Positions 7,631 to 17,383 of a stretch of 64,000 nucleotides of DNA are shown piece by piece. A model generated the notes under the pieces. The model had not been told where the DNA came from. It did no database searches and saw nothing but the letters and a program-made list of their open reading frames with translations. Source of the stretch: CAZTAO01 sp964611645 (GTDB lineage Bacteria; Armatimonadota; UBA5829). The DNA is taken from assembly GCA_964611645.1 (NCBI GenBank), contig CAZTAO010000013.1, positions 1 through 64,000 on the forward strand, given 5' to 3'. Both the position numbers and the translations under genes were made by a program. Position 1 is the first letter of the stretch, and every line of letters starts with the position of its first letter.

Positions 7631-9661
7631 ATGACCCAACTGAGAGTTGAACCCTACATTCTCCCGGCAGCCGATCTTGGCCCGGAGAATCCTCTTCCGA
7701 TGTTCCGCGCCGTGGACCACGACTCCCACTACGACTTCGACAAACTCGGCATCCCCGAAGAGGACCGCCCGGGTTGGGGATGGGAGAATGGTTTCAGAAT
7801 ACTGCCTTACCGGCTTCAGGACGGATATGACCGCGCTTGTGAGCCACGGAAATTCCTTTCGGTAGTATTGGAGAACGAGCATCTGGCGGTGCGGATTCTG
7901 CCGGAGCTTGGCGGGTTGGTTACCTCCATCTGCCACAAAGCCACCGGCAAGCAGCTTATCGCAACCAACGCGGTATTTCAGCCCGCCAATGTTGCCCTGT
8001 GCAATGCTTGGGTGCATGGCGGGATTGAGTGGAACACCTCACAACTCGGACACCACTGCCTCACCTGCCGCCCCCTGCACACAGCCAGGCTCACCGGCAG
8101 CCAGGGCGAACCAGTTTTGAGAATGTACGCCTGGGACAGGGTGAAGCGCTTCCCTTACCAGTTGGACCTCCATCTCCCTCCCGACTCGCGCTTCCTGTTT
8201 GTGCGCATCCGAATCATCAACCCGCACGACTACACCCTGCCCATGTACTGGTGGTCGAACACGGGGATCGAGGACAAAGACGGCAGAAGAGTGATCACCC
8301 CGGCAGATACGGCGTATCGGATAACCGAACTCGTTGAGCTGCCGGTCGTCCGCGGCATCGATGAGACCTATCCAGAGAACTCCAACCGATCCTACGATTT
8401 CTTCTTCCGCATCCCCAAAGGCCATCGGCCCTGGATGGCGTATGTTGACTCTGATGGCGCAGGCCTCGTCCACACCTCCACCGCCCGGCTGGTGGGCCGC
8501 AAGATGTTTGCGTGGGGCCGCGGGCAGGGAGGCAAACGCTGGCAGCGGCATCTCAATGGCCCGGGCCAGCAGTTCATGGAGATTCAGGCAGGGCTGGCCA
8601 CTACTCAGATGCACTCTGTCCCGATGCCGGGCAAGACCGAGTGGACGTGGACGGAAGCCTACGGCCACATAGAGACCGACCCCACACAGACCCACTCGCC
8701 TAACTGGCAGACTGCCTACACGGAGTGCGAGAGCAGGCTCCAGGCGCAATTGACTGTCGATGACCTTGACCTGCTGGACGCAGAGTTCGCCGAGGCAACC
8801 GCGAAACCGCCCGAGGAGATACTTATGCGCGGCTTGGGATGGGGCGCATTGGAGAATGCAAGGGCGAGGAGAGCAGGAACCCCGAGCGGAATCCCCGATG
8901 AGTTGCCCTTTTATGAGTCAGATATCTGCGAAGACCAGCAGCCGTGGCTGGAACTGCTCGGCACCGGCGCGCTGCCGGAGCGCGAGCCGTCCGACACCCC
9001 CGGCCACTACATGATCCAGCCGGAGTGGCGGGAGATGATGGAGCAGAGCATATCCTCGGGCAAAGGTGACCACTGGCTGACCTGGCTCCATCTGGGTGTG
9101 GCCAAGGTGGAAGCCGACGACCCCGAGGGCGGCAAGCAGGCGTTTGAGGAATCGTTCAAACGCAGGCCAAACGGGTGGGCGCTTCGCAATCTCGCAGCGC
9201 TGGAACTGCGGGCCAGGAACCCGGAGGCCGCCCTGCCTCTTATGAGGCAGGCGTGGGAGACCGGGCCGAAGACAACAAAGCTGGCAGTCGAGTATGGTTT
9301 GTTGCTGAACAGGAGCGGGTTGCACGATGAACTCAGATCACTGCTCTCCCAACTGACCCCCGAACAGCGCCTCAACGAGCGCATCACTCTTCTGGAGGCT
9401 CGTATCGCTCTGGAGGAGGACCGACTGGACGACGTCTTGCAGGCGCTGGACAGGGACTTTGCGGACATCCGAGAGGGTGAGATCTCGCTCACTGACATCT
9501 GGTTCGGAGCCCACGAGAAGCTGCTGTCTCAACGCGAGGGCGTCGAGATAGACGATGAACTGAAGAAGCGAGTCCGCAGGGAGTTCCCGCCCCCAAGCCG
9601 GATCGATTTCCGAATGTCGGTAGACCCCTCCGAATACACCGCGCCGCAGTCGCAGCACTAG
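7631..9661 (+). CDS. DUF5107 domain protein with C-terminal TPR-like region
   Basis: The 676-residue protein has a large N-terminal domain of the DUF5107 type (beta-sandwich, aldose-epimerase/galactose mutarotase-like fold): typical stretches are LAVRILPELGGLVTSICHK and CNAWVHGGIEWN near residues 85-135 and YWWSNTGIED near 215. The C-terminal third (about 460-650) is helical with TPR-like spacing (WLTWLHLGVAKVEADDPEGG, GWALRNLAALELRARNPEAA). No signal peptide is seen. ATG 7631 follows an AGGTGG site; a TTG directly before it is less likely. It ends the sugar-catabolic cluster and probably acts on sugars or as a hydrolase accessory; the biochemical role is not known. Confidence 0.8.
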   Translation: MTQLRVEPYILPAADLGPENPLPMFRAVDHDSHYDFDKLGIPEEDRPGWGWENGFRILPYRLQDGYDRACEPRKFLSVVLENEHLAVRILPELGGLVTSICHKATGKQLIATNAVFQPANVALCNAWVHGGIEWNTSQLGHHCLTCRPLHTARLTGSQGEPVLRMYAWDRVKRFPYQLDLHLPPDSRFLFVRIRIINPHDYTLPMYWWSNTGIEDKDGRRVITPADTAYRITELVELPVVRGIDETYPENSNRSYDFFFRIPKGHRPWMAYVDSDGAGLVHTSTARLVGRKMFAWGRGQGGKRWQRHLNGPGQQFMEIQAGLATTQMHSVPMPGKTEWTWTEAYGHIETDPTQTHSPNWQTAYTECESRLQAQLTVDDLDLLDAEFAEATAKPPEEILMRGLGWGALENARARRAGTPSGIPDELPFYESDICEDQQPWLELLGTGALPEREPSDTPGHYMIQPEWREMMEQSISSGKGDHWLTWLHLGVAKVEADDPEGGKQAFEESFKRRPNGWALRNLAALELRARNPEAALPLMRQAWETGPKTTKLAVEYGLLLNRSGLHDELRSLLSQLTPEQRLNERITLLEARIALEEDRLDDVLQALDRDFADIREGEISLTDIWFGAHEKLLSQREGVEIDDELKKRVRREFPPPSRIDFRMSVDPSEYTAPQSQH

Positions 9662-9663
9662 CG

Positions 9664-12477
9664 CTAGGGGCTTAGCGTCAGGTTGCCTGGTATGGTAAAG
9701 CGCAGAGTCGCGCCGTTCTCGAAGCTGCTCTCGGCCCAGATTTTGCCGCCGTGCCTATCCACCACCCGCTTGGTGATTGCCAGGCCGACTCCGGTTCCCT
9801 CGAAATCGTTGTCTGTGTGGAGTCTCTGGAACACGCCGAAGAGTCGGTCGGCGTAGGCCATGTCAAAGCCCGCGCCGTCGTCTCTGACGAAGAAGACTTT
9901 GCCATCGGGAGACTCTTCCACGCCGAACTCAATCCGGGCGGTCGGGTGTTTGCCGGTGAATTTCCAGGAGTTGTCGAGGAGTTTCGACAGAGCTACTTCC
10001 AGGAGCGCCTCGTCTCCGTAGGCGCATATCCCTTTGGGGATGACCCATTCCACCTGTCTATCCGGATCGGTGCGCTGCAACTGCTCCGAAAGCCGCTGGG
10101 CGATGCTGCTCAAGTTGACCTCTTTGGCGCTTATCCGCACTCTGGAGACTCGGGACAAGCTGAGTATGTCCTCGATGAGCTGAGCCATCTTGTCGGTGTT
10201 CTTGCGGATTCGGGAAAGGTAGTCTTTGGCTTCGGGATCCAGATTGTCGCCATAGTCTTCCCAGATAGCGTCGGCGAATCCCTTGATCCCCCTGAGCGGT
10301 GCACGGAGGTCGTGAGATACCGAGTAGCTGAATGATTCCAGCTCTCGGTTTGCTTCGTCGAGCTCAGCCGTTCTTTCAGCGACCCTGCAGTCCAACTCCC
10401 TGTTTAGCTGGTGCTCCTGCTGATCGGCTTTCGTGCGCAGGATGACACCACCGATCTGGGCCGACAGCATCTCAACAAAACTCCTGGTATCTTCAGGGAA
10501 ATCGTCGCAGGTGTGCGAGGCCAGGTTCAGCAGAGCGATGCAGTTCCCCGCGTGCCTGATAGGAACGACAGCCATCGCGCGCAGGCCTTCCTGCTCCGGA
10601 ACCGTGTGTTGCGGCAGTTCGCGCGCGCCCACAGGATAGAACGAGGACGCATCGCGCTTCGCCCATTGGGCGTGTGGTGAATCTGCCGTGAAGTAGGCAA
10701 CTCGGGCTGCGAACCCATCCGAGATGCCGGCGTGTGCCGCAAGGCTTAGGTCTCCAGTAGTCTCATCGACCAGATAGATGCCTCCGCTGTCGATCTGGCC
10801 CCTGTGAGTAGCCACGTCCAGGACCATGCGCAGAGCTTCCTCGAGGTTGTCGCACTCAGCCAATGCCACGGCCAGGTCTCTCAGGTCGCTGAGTCGCTTG
10901 TGCACCTCCACCCGACCGGATATGTCTCGCGCTATGTGCACACTCGCAACCGTCTGCCGATCTTCATCTGTAATGGGCGAACACGACACACGCAGCCATT
11001 TTTCCAGTTTCGGCTCAAAGAACTCCTCGATGTGTTCGGCGCCGTCAGCAATTAGCTTAGCGTGAGGGCACCCTGCCACCGGACCCTGGGTAAAGTGCAT
11101 AAGCTCATAGCACGTCCGCCCAACGCAATCTTCCGGCGACTGTCCGGCCAACTCGCCCATGGCAGAGTTGGCTTTCTGTATGGTGAAGTCCGCGCCCAGA
11201 ATGCATATCGGGTAGGGGATAGCGTCGAATGTACTCTGCCAAAGGCCGTCTGCTTTGCGAAGAGAGTCCTCGACGCGCTTGCGATCGGTAATGTCGTGCC
11301 CCACCGACTGAAAAGCTATGAGCCGAGCCTGTTCGTCGTATACTCCCCGGTCAATCCACGACAGCCAGCGGATCCCGCCATCCGGAGTAATCACACGATG
11401 GTCGTACTGGACAATGGGATTCTCCGGGGTTATCCACGCAAGCCTGTCGTTCACCATTTCTGCGTCTTGCTCAGCCACAAACGCAAGAAATGACTCCCCT
11501 ATGAGTTCGTCTCTTGTCCGGCCAAAGTAGCTGCAGTACACCTCATTCACGAAGGTCAGGGTGCGATCGGGAAGAAACCGGCAGATCAGGTCGGTCTGAT
11601 CTTCAACAATACCTCTGTATCTAGTCTCACTCTCCCGCAAAGCCTTCTCGGCTTCCTTGAGGCGCGTGATGTCGACGGCGGAGAAACCGAACCAGGGCCT
11701 GTCGTGCACTCCGGCGGCTATGGGGTTGGCGCTGATCTGGAACCAGGCTGTCCTGGCGCCCATCTCCGCCTCGAAGTCGAACTTGAGGGACACCGACTGC
11801 CCACTGTTGTCCTTCAGTTGCCGGACCCAAACGTCGATGGCGCTGTTCGGCAGTCCGATCTGCCGCACGCTCAGTCCCCTCATCTCGTCCTGGGTCTTGC
11901 CCAGCATCCGAGCCGCAGCGTCGTTGCAGAACACAAACACTGCGTCATCGCCGCGCAGCTCCACGACGCCCATCAGGGACTCGCTGGACTCAAGAAATGC
12001 TTCAAGGATGGCCTCACTGGTATGCATGGCTGCCTCGGCGTTGGCGCGCTCAATCCTCTGTGCGAAGTTGGCGAGTTCGTGCTCGACCGCCGGGGGGAGA
12101 AGAGCCAGTTGGGACTTCTGGATATAGTCGTTCGCTCCGCTCTTCAGGAGCGATACCGCCAGGGGGAGGTCAATCTCGCCGGAGACTACTATGATCGGAA
12201 TGTCGGGGTTGACGCTCCGCACAATCGACAGAACTTCCGGAGCGCTCAAATCCGGCATTTTGTGGTCGGTGGTGATGATGTCCCACTCTTGGCGCGCCAA
12301 GGCGTCCCGAAGTCCCTTGGCCGTACATACAAGTTCCGTCTGAAGGTCGTAGCCGGCCTTTCGCATCTCCCGGGTCAGGAGGAGAAAGTCAGTCTCAACG
12401 TCCTCAACTACAAGCAGGCGCAGGGTATTGCTCAATAACTCCGGCCTCCGGAGATCCGCAGTGCACGGATCTGTCAT
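9664..12477 (-). CDS. Hybrid sensor histidine kinase (REC-PAS-PAS-PAS-GAF-HisKA-HATPase)
   Basis: This 937-residue cytoplasmic protein has no membrane segment. An N-terminal receiver domain (about 19-130) has Glu25/Asp26, phospho-acceptor Asp71 in TTDHKMPDL and a conserved Lys in YIQKSQ. Three PAS regions follow (about 150-280, 285-410, 415-535), then a GAF domain (about 550-690). The dimerisation domain has SHDLRAPL with His722, and the ATPase domain has LLDNSWKF (N box), DDGAGF and GTGVGLAI (G boxes). Family knowledge says such proteins autophosphorylate on His in response to a small-molecule or redox signal. No cognate response regulator is adjacent. It is transcribed from its own promoter (12516-12544) and converges with the DUF5107 gene, two bases away. 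Confidence 0.93.
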   Translation of the reverse strand: MTDPCTADLRRPELLSNTLRLLVVEDVETDFLLLTREMRKAGYDLQTELVCTAKGLRDALARQEWDIITTDHKMPDLSAPEVLSIVRSVNPDIPIIVVSGEIDLPLAVSLLKSGANDYIQKSQLALLPPAVEHELANFAQRIERANAEAAMHTSEAILEAFLESSESLMGVVELRGDDAVFVFCNDAAARMLGKTQDEMRGLSVRQIGLPNSAIDVWVRQLKDNSGQSVSLKFDFEAEMGARTAWFQISANPIAAGVHDRPWFGFSAVDITRLKEAEKALRESETRYRGIVEDQTDLICRFLPDRTLTFVNEVYCSYFGRTRDELIGESFLAFVAEQDAEMVNDRLAWITPENPIVQYDHRVITPDGGIRWLSWIDRGVYDEQARLIAFQSVGHDITDRKRVEDSLRKADGLWQSTFDAIPYPICILGADFTIQKANSAMGELAGQSPEDCVGRTCYELMHFTQGPVAGCPHAKLIADGAEHIEEFFEPKLEKWLRVSCSPITDEDRQTVASVHIARDISGRVEVHKRLSDLRDLAVALAECDNLEEALRMVLDVATHRGQIDSGGIYLVDETTGDLSLAAHAGISDGFAARVAYFTADSPHAQWAKRDASSFYPVGARELPQHTVPEQEGLRAMAVVPIRHAGNCIALLNLASHTCDDFPEDTRSFVEMLSAQIGGVILRTKADQQEHQLNRELDCRVAERTAELDEANRELESFSYSVSHDLRAPLRGIKGFADAIWEDYGDNLDPEAKDYLSRIRKNTDKMAQLIEDILSLSRVSRVRISAKEVNLSSIAQRLSEQLQRTDPDRQVEWVIPKGICAYGDEALLEVALSKLLDNSWKFTGKHPTARIEFGVEESPDGKVFFVRDDGAGFDMAYADRLFGVFQRLHTDNDFEGTGVGLAITKRVVDRHGGKIWAESSFENGATLRFTIPGNLTLSP

Positions 12478-12515
12478 TTATTGCGGGGACACATCGTAAT
12501 CGGAATGTAACCTGC

Positions 12516-12544
12516 ATTCTACTATTCCCCGGCGGTTTCGTCAA
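12516..12544 (-). promoter_or_regulatory. Sigma-70-type promoter for the histidine kinase
   Basis: On the minus strand TTGACG is followed by exactly 17 bases and TAGAAT, each one mismatch from consensus. The expected start would give a leader of about 30 bases before the ATG at 12477. No Shine-Dalgarno sequence precedes that ATG. Confidence 0.6.
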
Positions 12545-12635
12545 GCTTCGGAAACGCGTTTGCAGCTATGAAGGACATTGGAGCCGGAATGGAGTATACT
12601 TGTCGAGGTATTCAAATGCTCCGGTGGGGTCGTTG

Positions 12636-12782
12636 ATGAGTGTGCACAACAATATGAACGGCGCGAGCCGGTTTGCCAGGGGCCTATCATTCAGGCTCAC
12701 TGTAGCATGCAACCTGCAATGCAAGATGTGCCGGTTGGCCTATCTGGGAGAAGAGAAGTTTCGGGATTTCCGGCGCGGTTGA
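12636..12782 (+). pseudogene. Truncated radical SAM protein remnant
   Basis: A 48-codon open frame encodes the start of a radical SAM protein: LTVACNLQCKMCRLAY contains the C-x3-C-x2-C [4Fe-4S] motif at Cys25, Cys29 and Cys32. True radical SAM enzymes need about 200 or more residues, so this cannot be active. The coding sequence changes at about 12758 into a family E palindromic repeat that supplies the last residues and the stop codon. The rest of the gene is missing downstream. I read it as a gene end truncated by the repeat or by a deletion next to it. Confidence 0.6.
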
Positions 12783-12832
12783 GGACTTGGCGGATGGCAC
12801 GGCAGGCTGGTGGTCGCTCCTTAAATCCCGAG
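12758..12832. repeat. Palindromic MITE-like repeat, family E
   Basis: GTTTCGGGATTTCCGG at the left end is mirrored by TTAAATCCCGAGCC at the right end, about 75 bases in total. A better preserved copy lies inside the signal peptide region at 31930-32065, and half an element (15 identical bases) lies at 45712-45726. The gap 12477-12872 otherwise holds only the kinase promoter and the radical SAM remnant. Confidence 0.75.
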
Positions 12833-12871
12833 CCACCGCAACCGCTCTGCCAAAGTATGAAAGGTCGACCC

Positions 12872-14146
12872 ATGCTCAATACTCTCTGCTCCGTGGTCGC
12901 TGCCGCGCTGATCCTGCCGGCGCTTGTCGCCATCCAGTCTCCGGTCTCCGCCGGTACCATACAACCGGTTGTGAAAGTAGTGGAAGTAGGAGAATCCAAG
13001 ACTCCCCCGCAGGATTGCCGGGCTACCATAGTAGGACCGGGGATCAACCAGCCTGACCCATTCCCCGGGTACAATGGTTTTGTGGGATGGGAGTCACCGG
13101 TGCGGCTCAAGGACGGCACGTGGTTGGTCGGGTTCTCCGTGGGCTACTGGCACGGCGCGTGGCCCACTCCCTATCGAGATTTCAGCCCCGGCAGCATCGA
13201 GTCTTATCATAGCATGGGTATGCCCAAGATCGATGCGCCCACGGGCGGTAGGGCGATGCTTGTTTGCTCCAAGGACAATGGCAAGACATGGTCAAAGCCG
13301 CAGACAATCATAGACAGCCCCGCGGACGACCGCGTACCACACTTTCTCCAACTCCCCGACAGCACACTCCTGTGCTGTTTCAACACTTCGTGGAGTGACA
13401 ACTGGCATCTGAACCCGATGGCTCACAAGGTGGGCGTCATCCGCAGCCACGACGGCGGGTATACGTGGGAGCAGAACATCCGCCGGCTGCCGTCTGATTT
13501 CGGGATGGAGGAGACCGACGGCCCGATGGTGCTTGCCAAGGACGGTTCCGTGTATCTGGTGGTGAGTGGCGCTCCGAAGGACGGTGGAAAGTGGCAGGCA
13601 GGCATCTTCCGCTCCACCGACCTTGGCAAGACGTGGCAGAGGGTGTCAGTCATCAAGTCTGGGGACGACCTGCTGGAGCCATCGATCACCCAACTTCCCA
13701 GTGGCCGTTTCGTTTTCATTGCCCGCCCTGAGGGGACTGTCTGCTTCTCGGATGATCGCGGGCACACCTGGACCCCACCTGCGAAATTCGGTATGAGGAT
13801 GTACTCTCCGAGCCTTTATGTTCTGCGGGACGGGACGCTCGTGTGTTTGCACGGCTCTTACAGCGGTGGCGGACTGCGGATGATATTCAGCACGGACGGC
13901 GGCAAGACCTGGATCGCCCCCGCCAAGGACCACGGATTCCTCATCGACAACGCCTACGGCTACGGCAAGGCCATGGAACTGCCCGATGGCTCTATGTTCT
14001 TCACATACATAAAGTCCGGCGGCCACGCCACAATAGACGCTGAGACTAACTCCGTTTGGTGCATCAAAGCCAGGATAAGGCCGGACCACTCCGGCATAGA
14101 CCTGCTCCCCGCGCCAAACAGAGTGCCGGGGGTGGAGGCGAAGTGA
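12872..14146 (+). CDS. Secreted sialidase-fold (BNR/Asp-box) protein
   Basis: The 424-residue product has a signal peptide (LCSVVAAALILPALVA, then SPVSAG) and a six-bladed sialidase-type propeller. Five Asp-boxes are visible: CSKDNGKTW, RSHDGGYTW, RSTDLGKTW, FSDDRGHTW and FSTDGGKTW. Such proteins hydrolyse terminal sialic acids or other sugars, or only bind them; a catalytic Arg triad cannot be assigned confidently by eye. An open frame continues upstream to 12578, but the leader begins at ATG 12872 with AAAGG before it; ATG 12857 (MKGRPM) is the alternative. It overlaps the next gene by one base (TGATG), so the two are translationally coupled. Confidence 0.85.
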   Translation: MLNTLCSVVAAALILPALVAIQSPVSAGTIQPVVKVVEVGESKTPPQDCRATIVGPGINQPDPFPGYNGFVGWESPVRLKDGTWLVGFSVGYWHGAWPTPYRDFSPGSIESYHSMGMPKIDAPTGGRAMLVCSKDNGKTWSKPQTIIDSPADDRVPHFLQLPDSTLLCCFNTSWSDNWHLNPMAHKVGVIRSHDGGYTWEQNIRRLPSDFGMEETDGPMVLAKDGSVYLVVSGAPKDGGKWQAGIFRSTDLGKTWQRVSVIKSGDDLLEPSITQLPSGRFVFIARPEGTVCFSDDRGHTWTPPAKFGMRMYSPSLYVLRDGTLVCLHGSYSGGGLRMIFSTDGGKTWIAPAKDHGFLIDNAYGYGKAMELPDGSMFFTYIKSGGHATIDAETNSVWCIKARIRPDHSGIDLLPAPNRVPGVEAK

Positions 14147-17088
14147 TGAAGCATTCAGCGAAGCATCGCGTCCGCGTTCTTGCTGTATTCGCCTTACTGC
14201 TCCTCTCATGCATAGCCGTTCGGGTTAATGCCGAAGTCCTGTTCTATGCCGGCTATGATGGGACGGCGGATGCAGTGGTCTCGGCAGATGACTGCAAGGC
14301 CCAGGCGGAAGAAGGCACGGCCCAGTTCAAGCTTGGCAAGCGCGGGGAAGCCTTGCTGTCCGGTGAGGGAGTGGGCTATGTGAGCTATGACGTAAAAGGC
14401 AACATCGTCCCGGAGCGCGGCAGCGTCGAGATGTGGGTCTCACCTGTGGATTGGGAAGGCTCCGACGTCAAGTTTCACGTGTTCTTCGAAGCGATGGACC
14501 CCGGCTGGCTCCTGCTTTACAAGTACCGGGTGTATGGCTCTGGGCTATTCTTCCTGCTCAGCGATGACAAGCTCAGCTACCAAAGCGCAGTTCAGGACAT
14601 TACCACCTGGAAGCCCGGCGAGTGGCACCACCTGGTAGGGACTTGGGAAAAGCGCGAGGCATGCCTTTATGTAGACGGAAAGCTCTCTCAGCGGATCACA
14701 AACCACAAAGTGCCGACCGGCCTGACCGGGCGGTTCATGGTCGGCGACCGCCCCTGGATGGTTCCCCGCGACGCTCGGTCCCTGGTGGACGAGGTGTATA
14801 TCTACGACCGCCCGCTGGACTCCAAAGAAGTCGAATGGGCATACCAGCATGCCTTGGACCGTCCGGCAGGCAGGGACATCCCGGCTGCCGCCAGACTCCA
14901 AATGAGGACAACCATGAGACCACTGCCATCACAGGGCAAGATTGTAGTGGACGTTGAGACAGCGCAGCCCGGTAAGGGCTTGAGCGCAATCGCCAGGCTG
15001 GAGCCATCCGCTGGCACGTCTCCGGCGGCGGTAAAGATGACAGGTGCGCAGACAGGCCAGGCCGCCATCCATTTCAAGAGCCTGCCCAAAGGTGAATACC
15101 AGGTCATCACCACTCTCAAAGACGCGAGCGGGGCTGAGATAGCATCTACTTCCGACAAGCTCCTTTCGCCGGGACCTGCGGTATGGCGTGGTAACAAGAT
15201 CGGGATATCCAGCACTCCACCGCCGCCCTGGACGCCTGTGCACGTGACCCCGGGAGATAGTGGGGCGTTCACCATTTCGGTTTGGGGCAGGACCTACGTC
15301 CTCGGCCCCCTCGGCCTGCCCACGCAGATCGCCTCTGCAAAGGAAAACCTGCTCTCCGCCCCGATTTCGCTGCTTATGACTGCCAAGGGCAAGCCGGTAG
15401 TCTGGCGTGGGGCGCAAGGCCGGTGTATAAGAAAGAGCGACGTGCAGGTGATCCTTGAGGGTTCGGCGGTCAGCGAGCTCGGCACGCTCAAGTGGCTATG
15501 CACGCCTGAATACGATGGCACGCTCCGCTATGACCTCGAACTTCAGCCGTCCAAGAATGCTTCCGCGGACAAGATCGAACTGCGATTCCCGGTGAAGCCT
15601 GAGCGGTCTACCCTGAACCACATGGAACTGGGCTACCCCGCTGCCCGAAGCACTCGCGGCGCGATACCTATGGGAGATGGCACGGTGTACAAGGCCAACT
15701 TCGTGGTGCAGTGGTGGCTTGGAGATGAGGAGCGCGGGCTGGCTGGTTTCTGCGAGTCTGACCAGGCGTGGGACAGTGTGGACCGGGAGGACAAGTTCCG
15801 TCTGGATCGCACAGCGCAATCGGTGGACGCAGTCTGGGCGTTCAACGACAAGCCGCTAAATCTCGACAAGCCGTGGAAGTTCACATTCGGGCTGGAAGCA
15901 ACGCCTGTGAAGGATATGACCGGGTGGCGGAAGTGGCGGTTGACGGACGCAGTCGGCGCGAACGTCGATGTCCTGTGGACCACTCCCGAATATATGCCCT
16001 ACTTCGGCTATCCGCAGGCTCTGAATCCTGAGAAGTACAAGACTTTCGTTGACGGGCGCCACGCCCAGGGCCTCAAGCTGATCCCATACTCGAACATAAT
16101 GGGCCTCGGGGACAACGGGCCGGAGTATTCACTCTACGGGAAGGAATGGGAGAACGGCATTGTGAATGGCTCCGCCGACGGCGCAGCGTTCGCCAACTCG
16201 AAGTTCCACGTATGCTCTCCCTCCAAGGATTTCACCGATTTCATGGTCTGGGGCAACAACCGGTATGTCCGTTCGCTGGACCTCGATGGGCTGTACCACG
16301 ACTGGACGGGAGTGTGGGAATCCAAGAACCAGCTCGCGGGGTGCGGATATGTGCGCGATGGCGCTGTGAGAGACACCTACCCGGTCTTTGCCACTCGCGA
16401 GCTGTACAAGCGGATGTACACAATGCTCAAGGCCTATGGCAAGGAAAAGGGCAAAGAGACATTCACCGTGGGGCATATGTCCTCGTGGATAATCATTCCC
16501 ATCGTCGGGTTCTGCGATGCCGGTCTTGATGGAGAGCACTTGCAGGGATTGGTCAAGGATACCTATCTGGAAGCTATCCCGCTGGATCAGTGGCGGGCGG
16601 AGTTTATGGGTCACAACTGGGGTGTGATCCCGCTGCTTCTGCCCCAGTTCACCGGAGAAAGCCAGACCCAGCCGGGCCCCACCAACAACCTCATGGGCCT
16701 GACCCTCCTCCACGACTCCGCCATCTGGCCCTCGAAATGGTGGATGAACACAGAGGCAGCCGACCGCGTCTATCGGGCAATGGACGAGTTCGGAATGGTG
16801 GACGCCCAGTTCCTGCCCTACTGGAACAACAGCGCAGTCATCGGCGGCCAGACAGACGCAGTCAAAACCAGCGCCTACCGCCACCCCAAAGGCGGTTCCC
16901 TGGTCTGCATAATGAACCTGACCAACACCCCGCAGTCGGCAGCGCTCTCGATAGACTGGGACAGCCTGAAGTCCCCCGCCCCGCTTATAGTGGTCGACGC
17001 CTTCACCAAAACCCCGGCAAACGTGTCAGGCAAGAACATCACTATAGACATCCCCCCACTGGATTTTGCGCTGTTGTGGGTGAAGTAG
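14146..17088 (+). CDS. Secreted LamG-domain glycoside hydrolase (GH123/DUF6067-like)
   Basis: This 980-residue exported protein has a signal peptide (VLAVFALLLLSCIAVRVNA, ending near residue 29). A LamG/concanavalin-like domain (about 40-230) shows GSVEMWVSP, WHHLVGTWEK and DEVYIYDRPL. Beta-sandwich regions follow, then a TIM-barrel region from about residue 560 (VLWTTPEYMPYFGYP, LIPYSNIMG, LDLDGLYHDWTGVW) and a C-terminal beta domain (AALSIDWDSL). The barrel resembles the DUF6067/GH123-type hydrolases, which act on hexosaminides; this family call is from memory of motifs and is tentative. GGAGG precedes the ATG, which overlaps the stop of the sialidase-like gene. The pair may act on the same glycan. 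Confidence 0.75.
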   Translation: MKHSAKHRVRVLAVFALLLLSCIAVRVNAEVLFYAGYDGTADAVVSADDCKAQAEEGTAQFKLGKRGEALLSGEGVGYVSYDVKGNIVPERGSVEMWVSPVDWEGSDVKFHVFFEAMDPGWLLLYKYRVYGSGLFFLLSDDKLSYQSAVQDITTWKPGEWHHLVGTWEKREACLYVDGKLSQRITNHKVPTGLTGRFMVGDRPWMVPRDARSLVDEVYIYDRPLDSKEVEWAYQHALDRPAGRDIPAAARLQMRTTMRPLPSQGKIVVDVETAQPGKGLSAIARLEPSAGTSPAAVKMTGAQTGQAAIHFKSLPKGEYQVITTLKDASGAEIASTSDKLLSPGPAVWRGNKIGISSTPPPPWTPVHVTPGDSGAFTISVWGRTYVLGPLGLPTQIASAKENLLSAPISLLMTAKGKPVVWRGAQGRCIRKSDVQVILEGSAVSELGTLKWLCTPEYDGTLRYDLELQPSKNASADKIELRFPVKPERSTLNHMELGYPAARSTRGAIPMGDGTVYKANFVVQWWLGDEERGLAGFCESDQAWDSVDREDKFRLDRTAQSVDAVWAFNDKPLNLDKPWKFTFGLEATPVKDMTGWRKWRLTDAVGANVDVLWTTPEYMPYFGYPQALNPEKYKTFVDGRHAQGLKLIPYSNIMGLGDNGPEYSLYGKEWENGIVNGSADGAAFANSKFHVCSPSKDFTDFMVWGNNRYVRSLDLDGLYHDWTGVWESKNQLAGCGYVRDGAVRDTYPVFATRELYKRMYTMLKAYGKEKGKETFTVGHMSSWIIIPIVGFCDAGLDGEHLQGLVKDTYLEAIPLDQWRAEFMGHNWGVIPLLLPQFTGESQTQPGPTNNLMGLTLLHDSAIWPSKWWMNTEAADRVYRAMDEFGMVDAQFLPYWNNSAVIGGQTDAVKTSAYRHPKGGSLVCIMNLTNTPQSAALSIDWDSLKSPAPLIVVDAFTKTPANVSGKNITIDIPPLDFALLWVK

Positions 17089-17096
17089 GCAACATT

Positions 17097-17294
17097 CCCC
17101 CTCCTCGCCAGGAGGCGCTGGCCGAAAGCGGCCCTTAGCGGAGCGGGGTCGCGAAAGGCGGGTTAGGGGGCGGTTCTTTTCACCTATCAGTGCTGCGTGG
17201 CCCTAGGCTAGAAGAACCTCTCCCTAGCCCCTTTCACAGCTGCGCTTCGCTGGCGGCTGCTTTCGGGCAATGCCTCCCCTGCGAGGGGAGGGAG
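17097..17294. repeat. Long intergenic palindrome, family C
   Basis: CCCCCTCCTCGCCAGGAGG opens a 200-base element with GGGGGCGGTTCTT in the left half, GAAGAACCTCTCCC in the right half and CCTCCCCTGCGAGGGGAGG at the end. Inner GGCCGAAAGCGG and GCTGCTTTCGGG arms also pair. Other copies: 21640-21907 (two), 27243-27353, 52513-52665. Confidence 0.85.
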
Positions 17295-17300
17295 TCTGCT

Positions 17301-17329
17301 TTTACTCTTGCGCCTCGCCGCCCTATAAT
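17301..17329 (+). promoter_or_regulatory. Sigma-70-type promoter
   Basis: TTTACT, a 17-base spacer and a perfect TATAAT lie about 55 bases before the GTG at 17384, immediately after the family C repeat. Confidence 0.55.
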
Positions 17330-17383
17330 GGTAGCTATGAAACCCGCGCCGCCATCAAATCCCCAACACCAAAGGAGAACACC

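Noticed and set aside
12578..12871. Longer N-terminus of the sialidase-like protein at 12872
   Set aside because: The upstream extension runs through a repeat and the radical SAM remnant in another frame; the signal peptide begins at 12872.
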